Notes: generated by a model not told the origin, from the sequence alone. Counted from the first letter of the stretch, positions 35,879-44,914 are shown. The stretch is DNA of 64,000 nt from Thermoflavimicrobium dichotomicum (GCF_900114055.1 NZ_FORR01000002.1:62001-126000); one strand, 5' to 3'. Numbers and translations: made by a program.

Positions 35879-36838
35879 ATGATGAAAAAAATTGCAACAG
35901 TACTGGGAGCAACAGGCGGTATGGGTTACTGGCTGGTCAAAGAATGTCTCCGTCATGGATATCACGTACGTGCTGTAGCTCGAAGCCAAACGTCCCTGGA
36001 ACAGTTGTTTCCAAACCATCCAGAACTTTCATTCATCCATGGGGATGTGATGAATGAAGAAACCGTCCAACAAACGTGTAAAAATGCCAGCGTTGTTTAT
36101 CATGCAGTGAATGTTCCTTATCGTGAATGGGAAAGCAAACAGATTCCGATGATGACATCTATTCTGAAAGGAACCATCGGCTTAGCAAAGCGCCTTGTTC
36201 TGATACATCCGGTATATTCATACGGTCGTTCACAAGCTGACACCGTTTCAGAGCAACACCCCACTGAACCACACACGAAAAAAGGAACCATCCGCAAACA
36301 AATGGAAGAAATGCTCATGCAAGCATATGAACAAGGGCAAATCGAAGGAGTAATCATTCGCTTGCCCGATTTCTACGGTCCCAACGCCAGAAATACTTTT
36401 CTTTATATGATTCTTTCATCCCTTCTCCAAAAGAAAACAGCCTATTGGTTGGGCTCAACCTCGCTGGAACGTGAGTATATCTATGTTCCTGATGCCGCTA
36501 AAGCCATTTTACAACTTGAAACACAACCTGTACTAAAGCATACGATCTGGAATATCTCAAGCGGCGAAACGATTACAGGAAAAGAGATCTTATCCATCGC
36601 TTCAAAATACCTGGGATACGAGGCCAAAGTACAGGAAATACCCTATTGGATGCTCAAACTCATGGGATGGTTTCATCGGGATATGAGGGAACTTACCGAA
36701 ATGTTTTATCTTTATGACTCCCGTTTTATTTTGGATAGCCAAGCCTTTCGACGGACTTTTGACTATTTAACCTTTACCCCCATGGAAACAGGAATCAAAG
36801 AAACCCTATTATGGATGAACCAGCTTCACCTGCGCTAA
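35879..36838 (+). CDS. NAD(P)-dependent epimerase/dehydratase family (SDR) protein
   Basis: 319 residues of the extended/atypical SDR type. The Rossmann motif VLGATGGMGYWLVKE (GxxGxxG) is near residue 8. The usual catalytic YxxxK is not obvious: the region aligned to it reads HTKKGTIRKQMEE, where Tyr is missing. DFYGPNARN and REYIYVPDAAKAIL resemble nucleoside-diphosphate-sugar epimerases. It is controlled with tetR, judged by the shared palindrome. Substrate unknown; it may be a nucleotide-binding reductase with altered chemistry. Confidence 0.85.
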   Translation: MMKKIATVLGATGGMGYWLVKECLRHGYHVRAVARSQTSLEQLFPNHPELSFIHGDVMNEETVQQTCKNASVVYHAVNVPYREWESKQIPMMTSILKGTIGLAKRLVLIHPVYSYGRSQADTVSEQHPTEPHTKKGTIRKQMEEMLMQAYEQGQIEGVIIRLPDFYGPNARNTFLYMILSSLLQKKTAYWLGSTSLEREYIYVPDAAKAILQLETQPVLKHTIWNISSGETITGKEILSIASKYLGYEAKVQEIPYWMLKLMGWFHRDMRELTEMFYLYDSRFILDSQAFRRTFDYLTFTPMETGIKETLLWMNQLHLR

Positions 36839-36875
36839 TGCTAGAAAGCAAGGTTTCTTGCGATGAGGAGTCCAG

Positions 36876-36905
36876 ACCCTTCGTCATGTATAAGGGTTCT
36901 TTATA
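36876..36905 (+). terminator. Weak terminator after the SDR gene
   Basis: ACCCTT (36876-36881) pairs with AAGGGT (36892-36897), followed by TCTTTATAA. Short stem, low confidence. Confidence 0.4.
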
Positions 36906-36913
36906 ACCCCGAG

Positions 36914-37753
36914 TTAAAGATCAGAAGTCATCTTCGCTTTTAGAAACAGGGTTGTATTAATGATATTTTTATTGGCAATGGTTCTCCCGATGATCTGATA
37001 TCCTTCTTCAATCAGTTTTTTTTCATCGACTGGACAATACAGTAGTTGCTTTAATCCTTCAACGGTTCGTATAGCTACGATTGCACCTGGGTTCGTACAG
37101 TGAATCTGTTTCAGTATTTCTTGCTTATTGGGTACTAAACTGGCAATAAACACAAGCGAATATCCGCTATAATCCACTTCTTCTCCAGCTATATTTTCCA
37201 CTTCTATGTGCGATTGTTGCCCCAATTTTCCAATCAGGGTTCTAGAAATGTCACATGCTTCTGTATGCAAATCGATACAAGTGACAGGGGCACCTGTTTG
37301 CTGTTGAAAGAGAAACGAGCTTAGCGGAAGAGGACCTGCACCAACAAAAGCGATTTTGGATGTATTCCAGCCACAACGCTGAAGTTCTTGCAATTCAGTG
37401 CATGACAGTTCAACATAATTTTTCCAATAAATAAATTGCTTCAAATCATCCCATTTCAATGGATCCCTGTTTGCATAAGCGGCTCCATAATAAAATTCCA
37501 TCTCTGTCTCTGCTTGTCCTAACAATTGATACAACTCTGATTGGATGGATTTGATCGCATGATGTTGAAGAATATAAATTATCTCTTCGCGACTATAAAC
37601 ATCAGCCACCTGATCCACGAACAATGTTAACAGTTGGTTCACTCGATTATTTCGTGGAGATAAATCCCTTTCTTCTTTCAAGCTTTGATGTACCTTGACA
37701 ATCAAAGATATCAACTGTTTGCTCTTTTCACGTAATACCAATGTGTTTACCAA
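36914..37753 (-). CDS. Nicotianamine synthase-like protein (CntL family), solitary
   Basis: 279 residues from a TTG start with AAGGAG eight bases upstream. The C-terminal SAM-binding domain has IAFVGAGPLPLSSFLF (GAGPLPLSS at 138-146) and VTCIDLHTEACDIS, the hallmark of nicotianamine synthases and staphylopine-type CntL. The helical N-terminal domain with ETEMEFYYG and WKNYVELSCTE is also family-like. Such enzymes transfer aminobutyrate from SAM to make metallophores. The cntM opine dehydrogenase and cnt transporter that usually accompany cntL are not nearby. Two Zur-like boxes upstream argue for a zinc-starvation role, so a nicotianamine-like zinc chelator is plausible. Product untested. Confidence 0.85.
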   Translation of the reverse strand: MVNTLVLREKSKQLISLIVKVHQSLKEERDLSPRNNRVNQLLTLFVDQVADVYSREEIIYILQHHAIKSIQSELYQLLGQAETEMEFYYGAAYANRDPLKWDDLKQFIYWKNYVELSCTELQELQRCGWNTSKIAFVGAGPLPLSSFLFQQQTGAPVTCIDLHTEACDISRTLIGKLGQQSHIEVENIAGEEVDYSGYSLVFIASLVPNKQEILKQIHCTNPGAIVAIRTVEGLKQLLYCPVDEKKLIEEGYQIIGRTIANKNIINTTLFLKAKMTSDL

Positions 37754-37837
37754 ACCGAAAACTCCTTTACTTTTGCCAATTTAATTTAAGCCCTCATTTC
37801 CAGTCATCGGGGCAAATGATTCGCAAATTCACCCCAC

Positions 37838-37858
37838 TATTCGTATTTATAACGATTT
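37838..37858. promoter_or_regulatory. Second, weaker Zur-like box
   Basis: A 21-bp site (minus strand AAATCGTTAT then AAATACGAATA) matches the Zur consensus AAATCGTAATNATTACGATTT (positions 1-21, central N ignored) at 16 of 20 positions. It lies between the promoter and the NAS-like start. Confidence 0.5.
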
Positions 37859-37901
37859 ATTAAATCAATATGAACTGAAAATGTACGATGACACGCGATA
37901 T

Positions 37902-37922
37902 AAATCATAATAATTACGATTT
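37902..37922. promoter_or_regulatory. Zur box of the NAS-like gene
   Basis: The plus-strand 21-mer AAATCATAAT then AATTACGATTT differs from the Bacillus Zur consensus at one base. It starts 3 bp downstream of the -10 element and covers the expected transcription start, a typical repressor position. Confidence 0.85.
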
Positions 37923-37924
37923 AT

Positions 37925-37953
37925 ATTGTATAATCTGTTCTTTTCTTTGTAAA
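37925..37953 (-). promoter_or_regulatory. Promoter of the NAS-like gene
   Basis: -35 TTTACA (37953-37948), 17-bp spacer, -10 TACAAT (37930-37925), directly followed by the Zur box. Confidence 0.75.
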
Positions 37954-37984
37954 TACAATTTTCGATCAATTTTTAACAGACCAA

Positions 37985-38016
37985 CAAAAAAAGCTACTTG
38001 GTTAACAAGTAGCTTT
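37985..38016 (-). terminator. Terminator of gapB
   Basis: AAAGCTACTTG and CAAGTAGCTTT form a perfect 11-bp stem with TTTTTTTG on the minus strand. Confidence 0.9.
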
Positions 38017-38112
38017 CAAGATAGCAAAGAATCAATTTCTTTGTGGTTCTACATATGCCCGCTTCACTTCTTCACAAGAAACCGATCCGCTTACGACCCG
38101 TTCACTCACCAT

Positions 38113-39147
38113 TTAAACCGTAACAACTTCTTCTTTTTTAGACACCATTGGAGCTCCTACATGCTTGACCAAATCGACCACACGGCAGGAATAACCCCAT
38201 TCATTGTCATACCATGCTAACACTTTTACCTGATTTTCACCAATGGACATGGTTGATAATGCATCAACAATGGAAGAATAAGAGCTACCATTAAAGTCAG
38301 AGGATACAAGCGGCTCTTCGCAATAATGCAGATAACCTTTCATGGTTGTCTCAGACGCTTCTTTCAACGCCTGGTTTACATCTTCAGCGGTTGCTTTTGA
38401 TTTGAGGTCAACCACCAAATCGACAACTGAAACGTTTGGAGTAGGTACACGTAAAGCCATTCCGTTCAGTTTCCCTTTCAGCTCAGGAATCACAACTCCA
38501 ATGGCCTTGGCGGCACCTGTTTTGGTTGGAATAATCGACTGTGCACAAGCACGAGCCCGACGCAGATCTTTATGTGGATTGTCCAGGTTTTTCTGATCAT
38601 TGGTGTAAGCATGAACAGTGGTCATCAAGCCATGTTCGATCCCAAATTTTTCATGCAATACCTTGACAACCGGTGCCAAACAGTTGGTTGTACAGGAAGC
38701 ATTGGAAATAATATGGTGCTCTTCAGCATTATAAATATCTTCATTAACTCCCATTACAATCGTGGCATCTTCATCTTTTCCTGGAGCTGTAATTACCACT
38801 TTTTTCGCTCCAGCTTTCAGATGCAGCCCGGCTCCCTCGCGGTCACGGAACTTGCCTGTTGCTTCTACAACAATATCTATATCCAACTCTTTCCATGGAA
38901 GTTGCTTGGGATCACGATTCGATACCAATTTCACAAAATGACCATTGACAATGATTCCATCTTCTACAGCTTTTACTTCTTCATTGAAAATCCCATGAAT
39001 TGTATCGTACTTAATCAAATGGGCTAATGTTTCCGCTGGATAGCTAGCATTGATCGCCACAACTTCAATGGAAGGATCAACGATTGCTTTTCTGAATACC
39101 ATTCTTCCGATACGTCCAAACCCATTAATCGCGATACGTAACTTCAT
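38113..39147 (-). CDS. gapB: Glyceraldehyde-3-phosphate dehydrogenase, GapB type
   Basis: 344 residues. NAD(P)-binding INGFGRIGRMVFRKA, catalytic Cys152 (SNASCTTNC) and His179 (TTVHAYTNDQ). The sequence AINASYPAETLAHLIKYDTIHG is much closer to B. subtilis GapB than to GapA. GapB is the NADPH-dependent gluconeogenic enzyme. The neighbours coaE, ytaF, mutM and polA are the GapB neighbourhood in Bacillus. RBS AAGGAGAAC. Confidence 0.93.
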   Translation of the reverse strand: MKLRIAINGFGRIGRMVFRKAIVDPSIEVVAINASYPAETLAHLIKYDTIHGIFNEEVKAVEDGIIVNGHFVKLVSNRDPKQLPWKELDIDIVVEATGKFRDREGAGLHLKAGAKKVVITAPGKDEDATIVMGVNEDIYNAEEHHIISNASCTTNCLAPVVKVLHEKFGIEHGLMTTVHAYTNDQKNLDNPHKDLRRARACAQSIIPTKTGAAKAIGVVIPELKGKLNGMALRVPTPNVSVVDLVVDLKSKATAEDVNQALKEASETTMKGYLHYCEEPLVSSDFNGSSYSSIVDALSTMSIGENQVKVLAWYDNEWGYSCRVVDLVKHVGAPMVSKKEEVVTV

Positions 39148-39279
39148 GATAAAAGTTCTCCTTCCCAGTTATCATCCATACTATTCATCCACTAATATTA
39201 TAATCAGTATGACACATTTTGCAATAAAATAAAGCAAAAAAACATTTCCAACGCGAAACAGGATAATTCAATTAACAAT

Positions 39280-39315
39280 AAAAAAGACCATTTTTTAGAC
39301 AAAATGGTCTTTTTT
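39280..39315. terminator. Terminator downstream of the lytic transglycosylase gene
   Basis: AAAAAAGACCATTTT and AAAATGGTCTTTTTT form a nearly perfect stem with T-runs on both strands. Confidence 0.9.
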
Positions 39316-39941
39316 CATGGCTTATAGTTGTATTTTTCTGCCAAATCACTATAAATGGTTCGGTACTTGTCATAGTAGTAAGTAACCCGCTCGACATAAT
39401 CACGCGTTTCCTTTACAGGGATTTGATGTGAATTTTTTCGGGTGCCATCCCAAATTCCTTTGTCCAACCATCCTTTTACTTTTGTAGGCCCACGGTTATA
39501 GGCAGCTGCCACGGCTACTTTATTTCCTTTAAACTTTTTCATCAGAAACGAAATATACCAACTACCCACCTGGATATTGGTCGCCGGATCATGGATATAA
39601 CTTTTAAGAGAAGGGGAGAAATTGCCATACGATATCGCCCAATCCATCGTTTCCGGCATAATCTGCATCAGTCCCTGCGCTCCTACACGTGATCTGCCCT
39701 CTGGATCAAACTTGGTTTCTACCCGAATAATGGCCATGATAAAATATGGGTCTGTATTGTATTGTTTGGCACTGTTAAATATGTACTCTTCATACTCCAG
39801 AGGATAGATCCATCTATTTAATATCGGCGTCATGACAAACAGATAAATGAGCAAAATAATGAACAGAATCGTTAATTCCCTCTTGGACGGTAATGCATTT
39901 ATGGCTGGCTTGATCCACTTCTTGATTTTAGATAATTCCAT
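39315..39941 (-). CDS. Membrane-anchored lytic transglycosylase (SLT)
   Basis: 208 residues. A basic N-terminus and one membrane helix (about 22-41) precede an SLT domain with catalytic Glu75 (IIRVETKFDPEGRSRVGAQG), GLMQIMPET and AAAYNRGPTKVKGWL. It cleaves murein glycan strands outside the membrane. The start lies 43 bases inside coaE in another frame, an unusually long overlap, but no later Met precedes the membrane helix. B. subtilis has no homologue at this position. Confidence 0.92.
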   Translation of the reverse strand: MELSKIKKWIKPAINALPSKRELTILFIILLIYLFVMTPILNRWIYPLEYEEYIFNSAKQYNTDPYFIMAIIRVETKFDPEGRSRVGAQGLMQIMPETMDWAISYGNFSPSLKSYIHDPATNIQVGSWYISFLMKKFKGNKVAVAAAYNRGPTKVKGWLDKGIWDGTRKNSHQIPVKETRDYVERVTYYYDKYRTIYSDLAEKYNYKP

Positions 39942-40513
39942 ATCTGATCAACCTGTCTTTCCGTATTTTCCAACGTTCTGCTATTATCAATAAGAAAATC
40001 TGCATAACGCCTTTTTTCTTCAATGGATAATTGTGCGGCAATACGGTGATAAGCCTCCTCCTTTGAAAGTTGGTTTCGTTTCATCAATCGTTCTAACTGT
40101 ATCGATTCAGGTATATATACAACAATAACTTTTTCAACAAATTTGGTCAAATTCTCTTCAATCAGCAAAGGTACATCCCAGATCACGATGGCTTGTGCAT
40201 CCTGCTTATAAATAAGGTTTGTTCTCTTTTCCATCTCTTTCATGATAATGGGATGTAATATCTGGTTTAACTTGAACCTAAGCGAACGATCCTTGAATAT
40301 CATCTCTCCCAGCACTGCCCGATTCAGCTGCCCATTGGAAAAAAATACGTGATCCCCAAATTGCTCCCGAACTTTTCGGGCCCCTTCGGTTCCGGGCTCT
40401 ACGACTTCGCGAGCAATTTGGTCAGCATCGACGATATACGCCCCTCTGGCTCGAAACATCTGGGAGACTGTGCTTTTTCCTGTCGCAATACCACCTGTTA
40501 ATCCAACTCGCAT
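39899..40513 (-). CDS. coaE: Dephospho-CoA kinase
   Basis: 204 residues. P-loop GLTGGIATGKST (residues 4-15), DADQIAREVVEPG, VIWDVPLLIEENL and the LID-region RLMKRNQLSKEEAYHRI are CoaE signatures. It makes the last step of coenzyme A synthesis. It lies downstream of ytaF, and its 3' end overlaps the transglycosylase gene. Confidence 0.96.
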   Translation of the reverse strand: MRVGLTGGIATGKSTVSQMFRARGAYIVDADQIAREVVEPGTEGARKVREQFGDHVFFSNGQLNRAVLGEMIFKDRSLRFKLNQILHPIIMKEMEKRTNLIYKQDAQAIVIWDVPLLIEENLTKFVEKVIVVYIPESIQLERLMKRNQLSKEEAYHRIAAQLSIEEKRRYADFLIDNSRTLENTERQVDQIWNYLKSRSGSSQP

Positions 40514-40528
40514 GACATGACTTCCTTT

Positions 40529-41176
40529 CTAGAGCAAACGAATAACCCCCATTAACATCAAAAAGATGCCTGGAACCCAAACAAGCCATCGATGCCATGA
40601 ATCCTGAAAACAGCGGAAGCCCATCCACATACCGATCCGCAAGAATAACACACTCATCCCGGCGATTGTCCCTGCTACAGCCAGTGGTGGCAGTCCCATA
40701 AAAGCGGCTCCCATCCCGGCTCCAAAAGCATCCAAAGATAGAGCAGTTCCAAGCAAAAAGGCTTCTGCCGCAGAAATGACACCAGATTCATCCATATCTG
40801 CTGCCACCGGCGTCTTTAAAATTTGGATCATCAATCCCAGTGTCTCCAGTTTCAATGTCCAAACTTGCACCGAAGCCACTTGTGGTTTCCTGTTCGTCCT
40901 CTCACCTGTTGGAGAATATTGGTGATAGAGAGTCCAGGCTCCCAAAGATATAAGAATCATCGCTCCAATGGACTTAGACCATTCGGGCGAAAACCACAAA
41001 GCTACCCATCGTCCGACATTCATGGCCATGAAAATGACAACACCCGAACAAATGCCGATAATCACACTCGATACAAAAGGAATGCGGATTTTCCGCAAAC
41101 CATAAGTAATACCTACGCCAAAACTGTCTACACTTACTGCAAAAGCTAACCAGATGATGGACAAGCTTTGCCACAT
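40529..41176 (-). CDS. ytaF: Sporulation membrane protein YtaF (MntP family)
   Basis: 215 residues from ATG 41176, chosen because AAGGAG lies eight bases upstream; a GTG nine bases earlier overlaps the RBS. Six helices with the duplicated VDSFGVGITYGLRKI and LDAFGAGMGAAF motifs mark the MntP/YtaF fold. MntP exports Mn2+; the metal for YtaF is unknown, and the gene is expressed during sporulation in Bacillus. Located between mutM and coaE as in B. subtilis. Confidence 0.92.
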   Translation of the reverse strand: MWQSLSIIWLAFAVSVDSFGVGITYGLRKIRIPFVSSVIIGICSGVVIFMAMNVGRWVALWFSPEWSKSIGAMILISLGAWTLYHQYSPTGERTNRKPQVASVQVWTLKLETLGLMIQILKTPVAADMDESGVISAAEAFLLGTALSLDAFGAGMGAAFMGLPPLAVAGTIAGMSVLFLRIGMWMGFRCFQDSWHRWLVWVPGIFLMLMGVIRLL

Positions 41177-41242
41177 GGCGGCCACTCCTTCATCAGACAG
41201 GGAATAATATCCTATCTTATGAAGGAATGAAAAATAAATGAG

Positions 41243-42067
41243 TTATTTTTGACAATGTCCGCAAATATGGGTTCCTCGACCAGCAACAACCAGGCGGGTG
41301 ATGGGGTTGCCGCAACGAAGACAGGGTTCATTTTTTCGGCCATATACTTGAATCTGCAATTGAAACATGCCCATCTCCCCTTCGCCATTGAGATAAGAGC
41401 GAACGGAGGCACCTCCCGCTTCAATGCCTTTTGTCAATGTCTGACGAATGGCCACATACAATTTTTCAATTTCTTCCTCGGTCAAGGAAGACGCACTTCT
41501 CTCTGGATGAATACCAGCTATAAATAAAGACTCGTCCACATAAATATTGCCCAAACCAACAAGATATTCCTGATTTAATAATACGGCTTTGATCTTCGAC
41601 TTTTTCTTCACCAGAGTTTCCTTGAACCACTGCAGATCAAACGCATCTGACAGAGGTTCCACTCCCAATTTATTCAGCGGAGCATGTTTTTCCTCTTCCC
41701 CCAATGGAAACAGATGCATGGTCCCAAATTGCCGAACATCTTTATAACGCAGTTCGGTTCCATCCGTAAAGTGAAAAATCACATGGGTGTGTTTTTCAAG
41801 CGGTTCTGACTGGGCGACGACTCGATATTTTCCTTCCATGCGTAAGTGGGATACCAACACCCATGGCTCACAGCAGATTTTCAAAAATTTTCCTCTCCGT
41901 TTGATATCCGTTACTGTTGTTCCGCGTAAAGAGGAACGAAAGCGTTCCACATCGTCTGGATGTTTGATGATTCGTGGTAAAGAAACAGTCACATCCCGAA
42001 TTGTTTTTCCTACAACCAATTTCTGAAGTGTACGCTTAACTGTTTCAACTTCTGGTAACTCAGGCAA
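41243..42067 (-). CDS. mutM: Formamidopyrimidine-DNA glycosylase
   Basis: 274 residues from a TTG start behind AGGGGG. After Met removal it starts PELPEVETVKRTL, with catalytic Pro2 and Glu3. The C-terminal zinc finger has Cys249, 252, 269 and 272 (PCLRCGNP, THICGHCQK). It removes 8-oxoguanine and cuts the strand. It follows polA by about 18 bases in the same operon. Confidence 0.96.
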   Translation of the reverse strand: MPELPEVETVKRTLQKLVVGKTIRDVTVSLPRIIKHPDDVERFRSSLRGTTVTDIKRRGKFLKICCEPWVLVSHLRMEGKYRVVAQSEPLEKHTHVIFHFTDGTELRYKDVRQFGTMHLFPLGEEEKHAPLNKLGVEPLSDAFDLQWFKETLVKKKSKIKAVLLNQEYLVGLGNIYVDESLFIAGIHPERSASSLTEEEIEKLYVAIRQTLTKGIEAGGASVRSYLNGEGEMGMFQLQIQVYGRKNEPCLRCGNPITRLVVAGRGTHICGHCQK

Positions 42068-42085
42068 TGATGTTTCCCCCTGCTT

Positions 42086-44737
42086 TCATTTTGTTTCATA
42101 CCAATTCTTACCATAGTGAATATCCACTTTTAACGGTACAGATAAGGAAATGGTTCCTTCCATAATCTCCGGTACCAACTGCTTCATAAGATCCAGTTCA
42201 TCTTCAGGCACTTCAAAAACCAGTTCATCATGCACTTGCAACAAAAGACGGCTTTTGAGTTCTTTTTCTTTCATTTCTTTGTCCAAATGAAGCATGGCAA
42301 ATTTAATGATATCAGCAGCAGTACCCTGGATCGGTGTATTCATGGCCGTCCGTTCAGCAAAGCTGCGCACATTGTAATTGGAAGAGTGAATATCCGGTAA
42401 ATAGCGGCGACGATTGAAGAGGGTAGTGACATAACCATCACGTCTTGCTTTCTCTACGGCCTCATCCATATACCTCTTCACACCTGGATACGTAGCAAAA
42501 TAGCGATCAATAAATGTTTTTGCCTCTTTGCGTGGAATATTCAAATTTTGCGCCAGGCCAAAGTCGCTAATGCCATAAACAATCCCAAAATTAACTGCCT
42601 TGGCTTGTCTTCTCATCAGTGGAGTTACTTCTTCTTTACTCACACCAAATACATCCATGGCTGTTTGTGTATGAATATCCTGATCTTCCTGAAATGCTTT
42701 TTGCAACGCCGCATCTTCTGACAGATGTGCAAGCACTCGCAGCTCAATTTGCGAATAATCAGCAGCCAGCATATACCAACCTTCTTCGGAAGGGACAAAG
42801 ATCTGCCGGATGCGTCGTCCTTCTTCCAGGCGAATCGGGATATTTTGCAAGTTAGGCTCTGCACTGCTCAACCGACCCGTTGCCGTAATTGTCTGATGAA
42901 ATTGGGTATGAATTTTTCCGTCTGCCCCAATTTCTTTCTTCAATCCTTCGATGTAGGTAGAATATAGCTTGCCTACTTGACGATAATGCAGAATCTTTTC
43001 GACAATCTCATGTTGCGGTGCCAACTTTTCCAACACATCTGCACTGGTCGAATAGCCTGTTTTCGTTTTTTTCAAGACCGGCAGTCCCAACTTGTCAAAC
43101 AGGATCTCTCCCAGCTGTTTGGGTGAATTCAGATTAAACTCTGTTCCAGCGATGTCATAAATCTCTTCTGTCAGCTGATCCAGTGTCTTCTTTAATTCCT
43201 CCCCCAATTCGTGGAGACGATCCTGATCCACCTTGACTCCTCGTTGCTCCATTTCCGCCAAAATAAGAGCGAGCGGCATTTCCAACTCATGCAAGAGCGA
43301 ACGAAGTCCAGCGGATTCGATCTCCTGTTGCAAAACAGGACAAAGCTGATAAATAGCCTGAGCCTTTCTCGCCAGATGCTGGGCTAACGCTTCTCCTTCC
43401 AAGATCTGGCGTTTGGCTCCTTTGCCATATACTTCTTCATCACTCGGCAAGATGTGTCCCAGATATTTATCTGTTACATCACTCAGTTCCAGCTGGGTTT
43501 CGGATGGATCAAGCAAATAAGCAGCCAACAGGACATCAAACTGCATGCCATGGATATCCAGGCCCATATTTTCCAGTAAAATCTTTGATTTCTTACTATC
43601 ATAAACGACTTTAGATCGATTTGGATCCGCTAACCACTCTTGAAATTCTGGCCAATGTAAGGCAAGTGATACGGGAATATACACACTTTCTTCCCCATTT
43701 GACAAGGCAAACGCAATTGCCTCTGCACGATGAGGATTCTCAGCCGTTGCTTCAACGAAGACAGCCAATCGTTCCAGTTGAAAGAAGGGAGCGAGCTGTT
43801 CCAGGTTATCCTCAGTAGCCATCATATATTTCACTTCTTTCACATCTATAACGGCTGCCTCGTCCGAGTCTTTGGCAAATCGCTCCAATAAGGATTTAAA
43901 CTCAAGACGTTTAAAGATCTCCAAAACTTTTTCCAAATGATATCCCGTATAAATCAAATCATCGATGTTCATCTCCAAAGGAACATCGCAATAAATGGTC
44001 GCCAGCTTTTTGCTTAACAAAGCCTGCTCTTGATGTTCCCGTACTTTTTCCTGCAGCTTCTTGCCGGAAATCTGATCAATATGCGCAATAATCTCTTCTA
44101 CACTTGAAAATTGATGTAACAGTTTGAGAGCCGTTTTTTCACCCACACCAGGAATGCCTGGAATATTGTCAGACGGATCTCCCATTAAACCTTTCAGATC
44201 GATGATCTGTTCAGGCGTTAAGCCATATCGATCATCCACCGCTTTTTTATCATAGCGAACGGTATCCGAAAGTCCTTTACGCGGAATCAGGACATGAACA
44301 TGATCCCTTACCAACTGCAGCAGATCCTTGTCTCCACTGATGATCAATGTTTCTACCTGTTGTTTTTCCGCCAGATTGGCCAACGTTCCGATTATATCAT
44401 CAGCCTCATAGTTTTCCATTTCAAAATGGCGAATCCCAAAGGCATCCAGTACCTCTTTGATCAAAGGCAACTGTTCAGACAGTTCTACTGGTGTTTTCTC
44501 TCTTTTCCCCTTGTACTCCTGGTAGTCTTTATGACGAAAAGTTGTCTTTCCCGCATCAAAAGCAACTAACAGATGGGTAGGCTTTTCTTCTTCCAATATT
44601 TTTAACAACATGGTTGTAAAACCGTAAACCGCATTGGTGTATACTCCACTGGAATTCGACAGAAGTGGCAAGGCAAAAAACGCACGATAGGCAATACTGT
44701 TTCCATCAATCAAAACCAATTTACTCACTGGATTCAT
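42086..44737 (-). CDS. polA: DNA polymerase I
   Basis: 883 residues from ATG 44737 (AAAGG upstream); the longer frame to 44824 has no RBS. The 5'-nuclease domain starts LVLIDGNSIAYRAFFALPLL, with YEADDIIGTLA. A degenerate 3'-5' exonuclease-like domain lies in the middle, as in other Bacillales. The palm motifs are LAADYSQIELRVLAHLS, RRQAKAVNFGIVYGIS and LLQVHDELVFEVP. Works in repair and RNA-primer removal. Heads polA-mutM-ytaF-coaE. Confidence 0.97.
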   Translation of the reverse strand: MNPVSKLVLIDGNSIAYRAFFALPLLSNSSGVYTNAVYGFTTMLLKILEEEKPTHLLVAFDAGKTTFRHKDYQEYKGKREKTPVELSEQLPLIKEVLDAFGIRHFEMENYEADDIIGTLANLAEKQQVETLIISGDKDLLQLVRDHVHVLIPRKGLSDTVRYDKKAVDDRYGLTPEQIIDLKGLMGDPSDNIPGIPGVGEKTALKLLHQFSSVEEIIAHIDQISGKKLQEKVREHQEQALLSKKLATIYCDVPLEMNIDDLIYTGYHLEKVLEIFKRLEFKSLLERFAKDSDEAAVIDVKEVKYMMATEDNLEQLAPFFQLERLAVFVEATAENPHRAEAIAFALSNGEESVYIPVSLALHWPEFQEWLADPNRSKVVYDSKKSKILLENMGLDIHGMQFDVLLAAYLLDPSETQLELSDVTDKYLGHILPSDEEVYGKGAKRQILEGEALAQHLARKAQAIYQLCPVLQQEIESAGLRSLLHELEMPLALILAEMEQRGVKVDQDRLHELGEELKKTLDQLTEEIYDIAGTEFNLNSPKQLGEILFDKLGLPVLKKTKTGYSTSADVLEKLAPQHEIVEKILHYRQVGKLYSTYIEGLKKEIGADGKIHTQFHQTITATGRLSSAEPNLQNIPIRLEEGRRIRQIFVPSEEGWYMLAADYSQIELRVLAHLSEDAALQKAFQEDQDIHTQTAMDVFGVSKEEVTPLMRRQAKAVNFGIVYGISDFGLAQNLNIPRKEAKTFIDRYFATYPGVKRYMDEAVEKARRDGYVTTLFNRRRYLPDIHSSNYNVRSFAERTAMNTPIQGTAADIIKFAMLHLDKEMKEKELKSRLLLQVHDELVFEVPEDELDLMKQLVPEIMEGTISLSVPLKVDIHYGKNWYETK

Positions 44738-44874
44738 CGCACCTTTACTCAAAATTAATTCCGTACCCGTTAAAAACAAGTTTATTGTAACATGTGTTCC
44801 CACTATTCTTCCAGTTATATACATGAGAATTTAACGAACAAACGTTTTCGGTATTAACATCCATGCACAAAGCA

Positions 44875-44914
44875 AAAAAACCGGTTTCCTAACTAAAGAG
44901 AAACCGGTTTTTCG
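44875..44914 (-). terminator. Terminator of the COG0523 GTPase gene
   Basis: AAAAACCGGTTTC and GAAACCGGTTTTT pair around an 11-nt loop, with T-runs on both sides. Confidence 0.9.

Larger units (their letters stand above)
37754..38112. other. Intergenic region gapB/NAS-like gene
   Basis: Holds the promoter and two Zur-like operators of the NAS-like gene and the gapB terminator. A 26-codon frame at 38112-38032 abuts the gapB stop without an RBS and is not called. Confidence 0.6.

Noticed and set aside
38032-38112. 26-codon ORF after gapB (MVSERVVSGSVSCEEV...)
   Set aside because: It begins directly at the gapB stop with no RBS and shows no family; too little support.
42086-44737. Active 3'-5' exonuclease in PolA
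   Set aside because: The middle domain lacks the clear acidic exonuclease motifs, as in other Bacillales.
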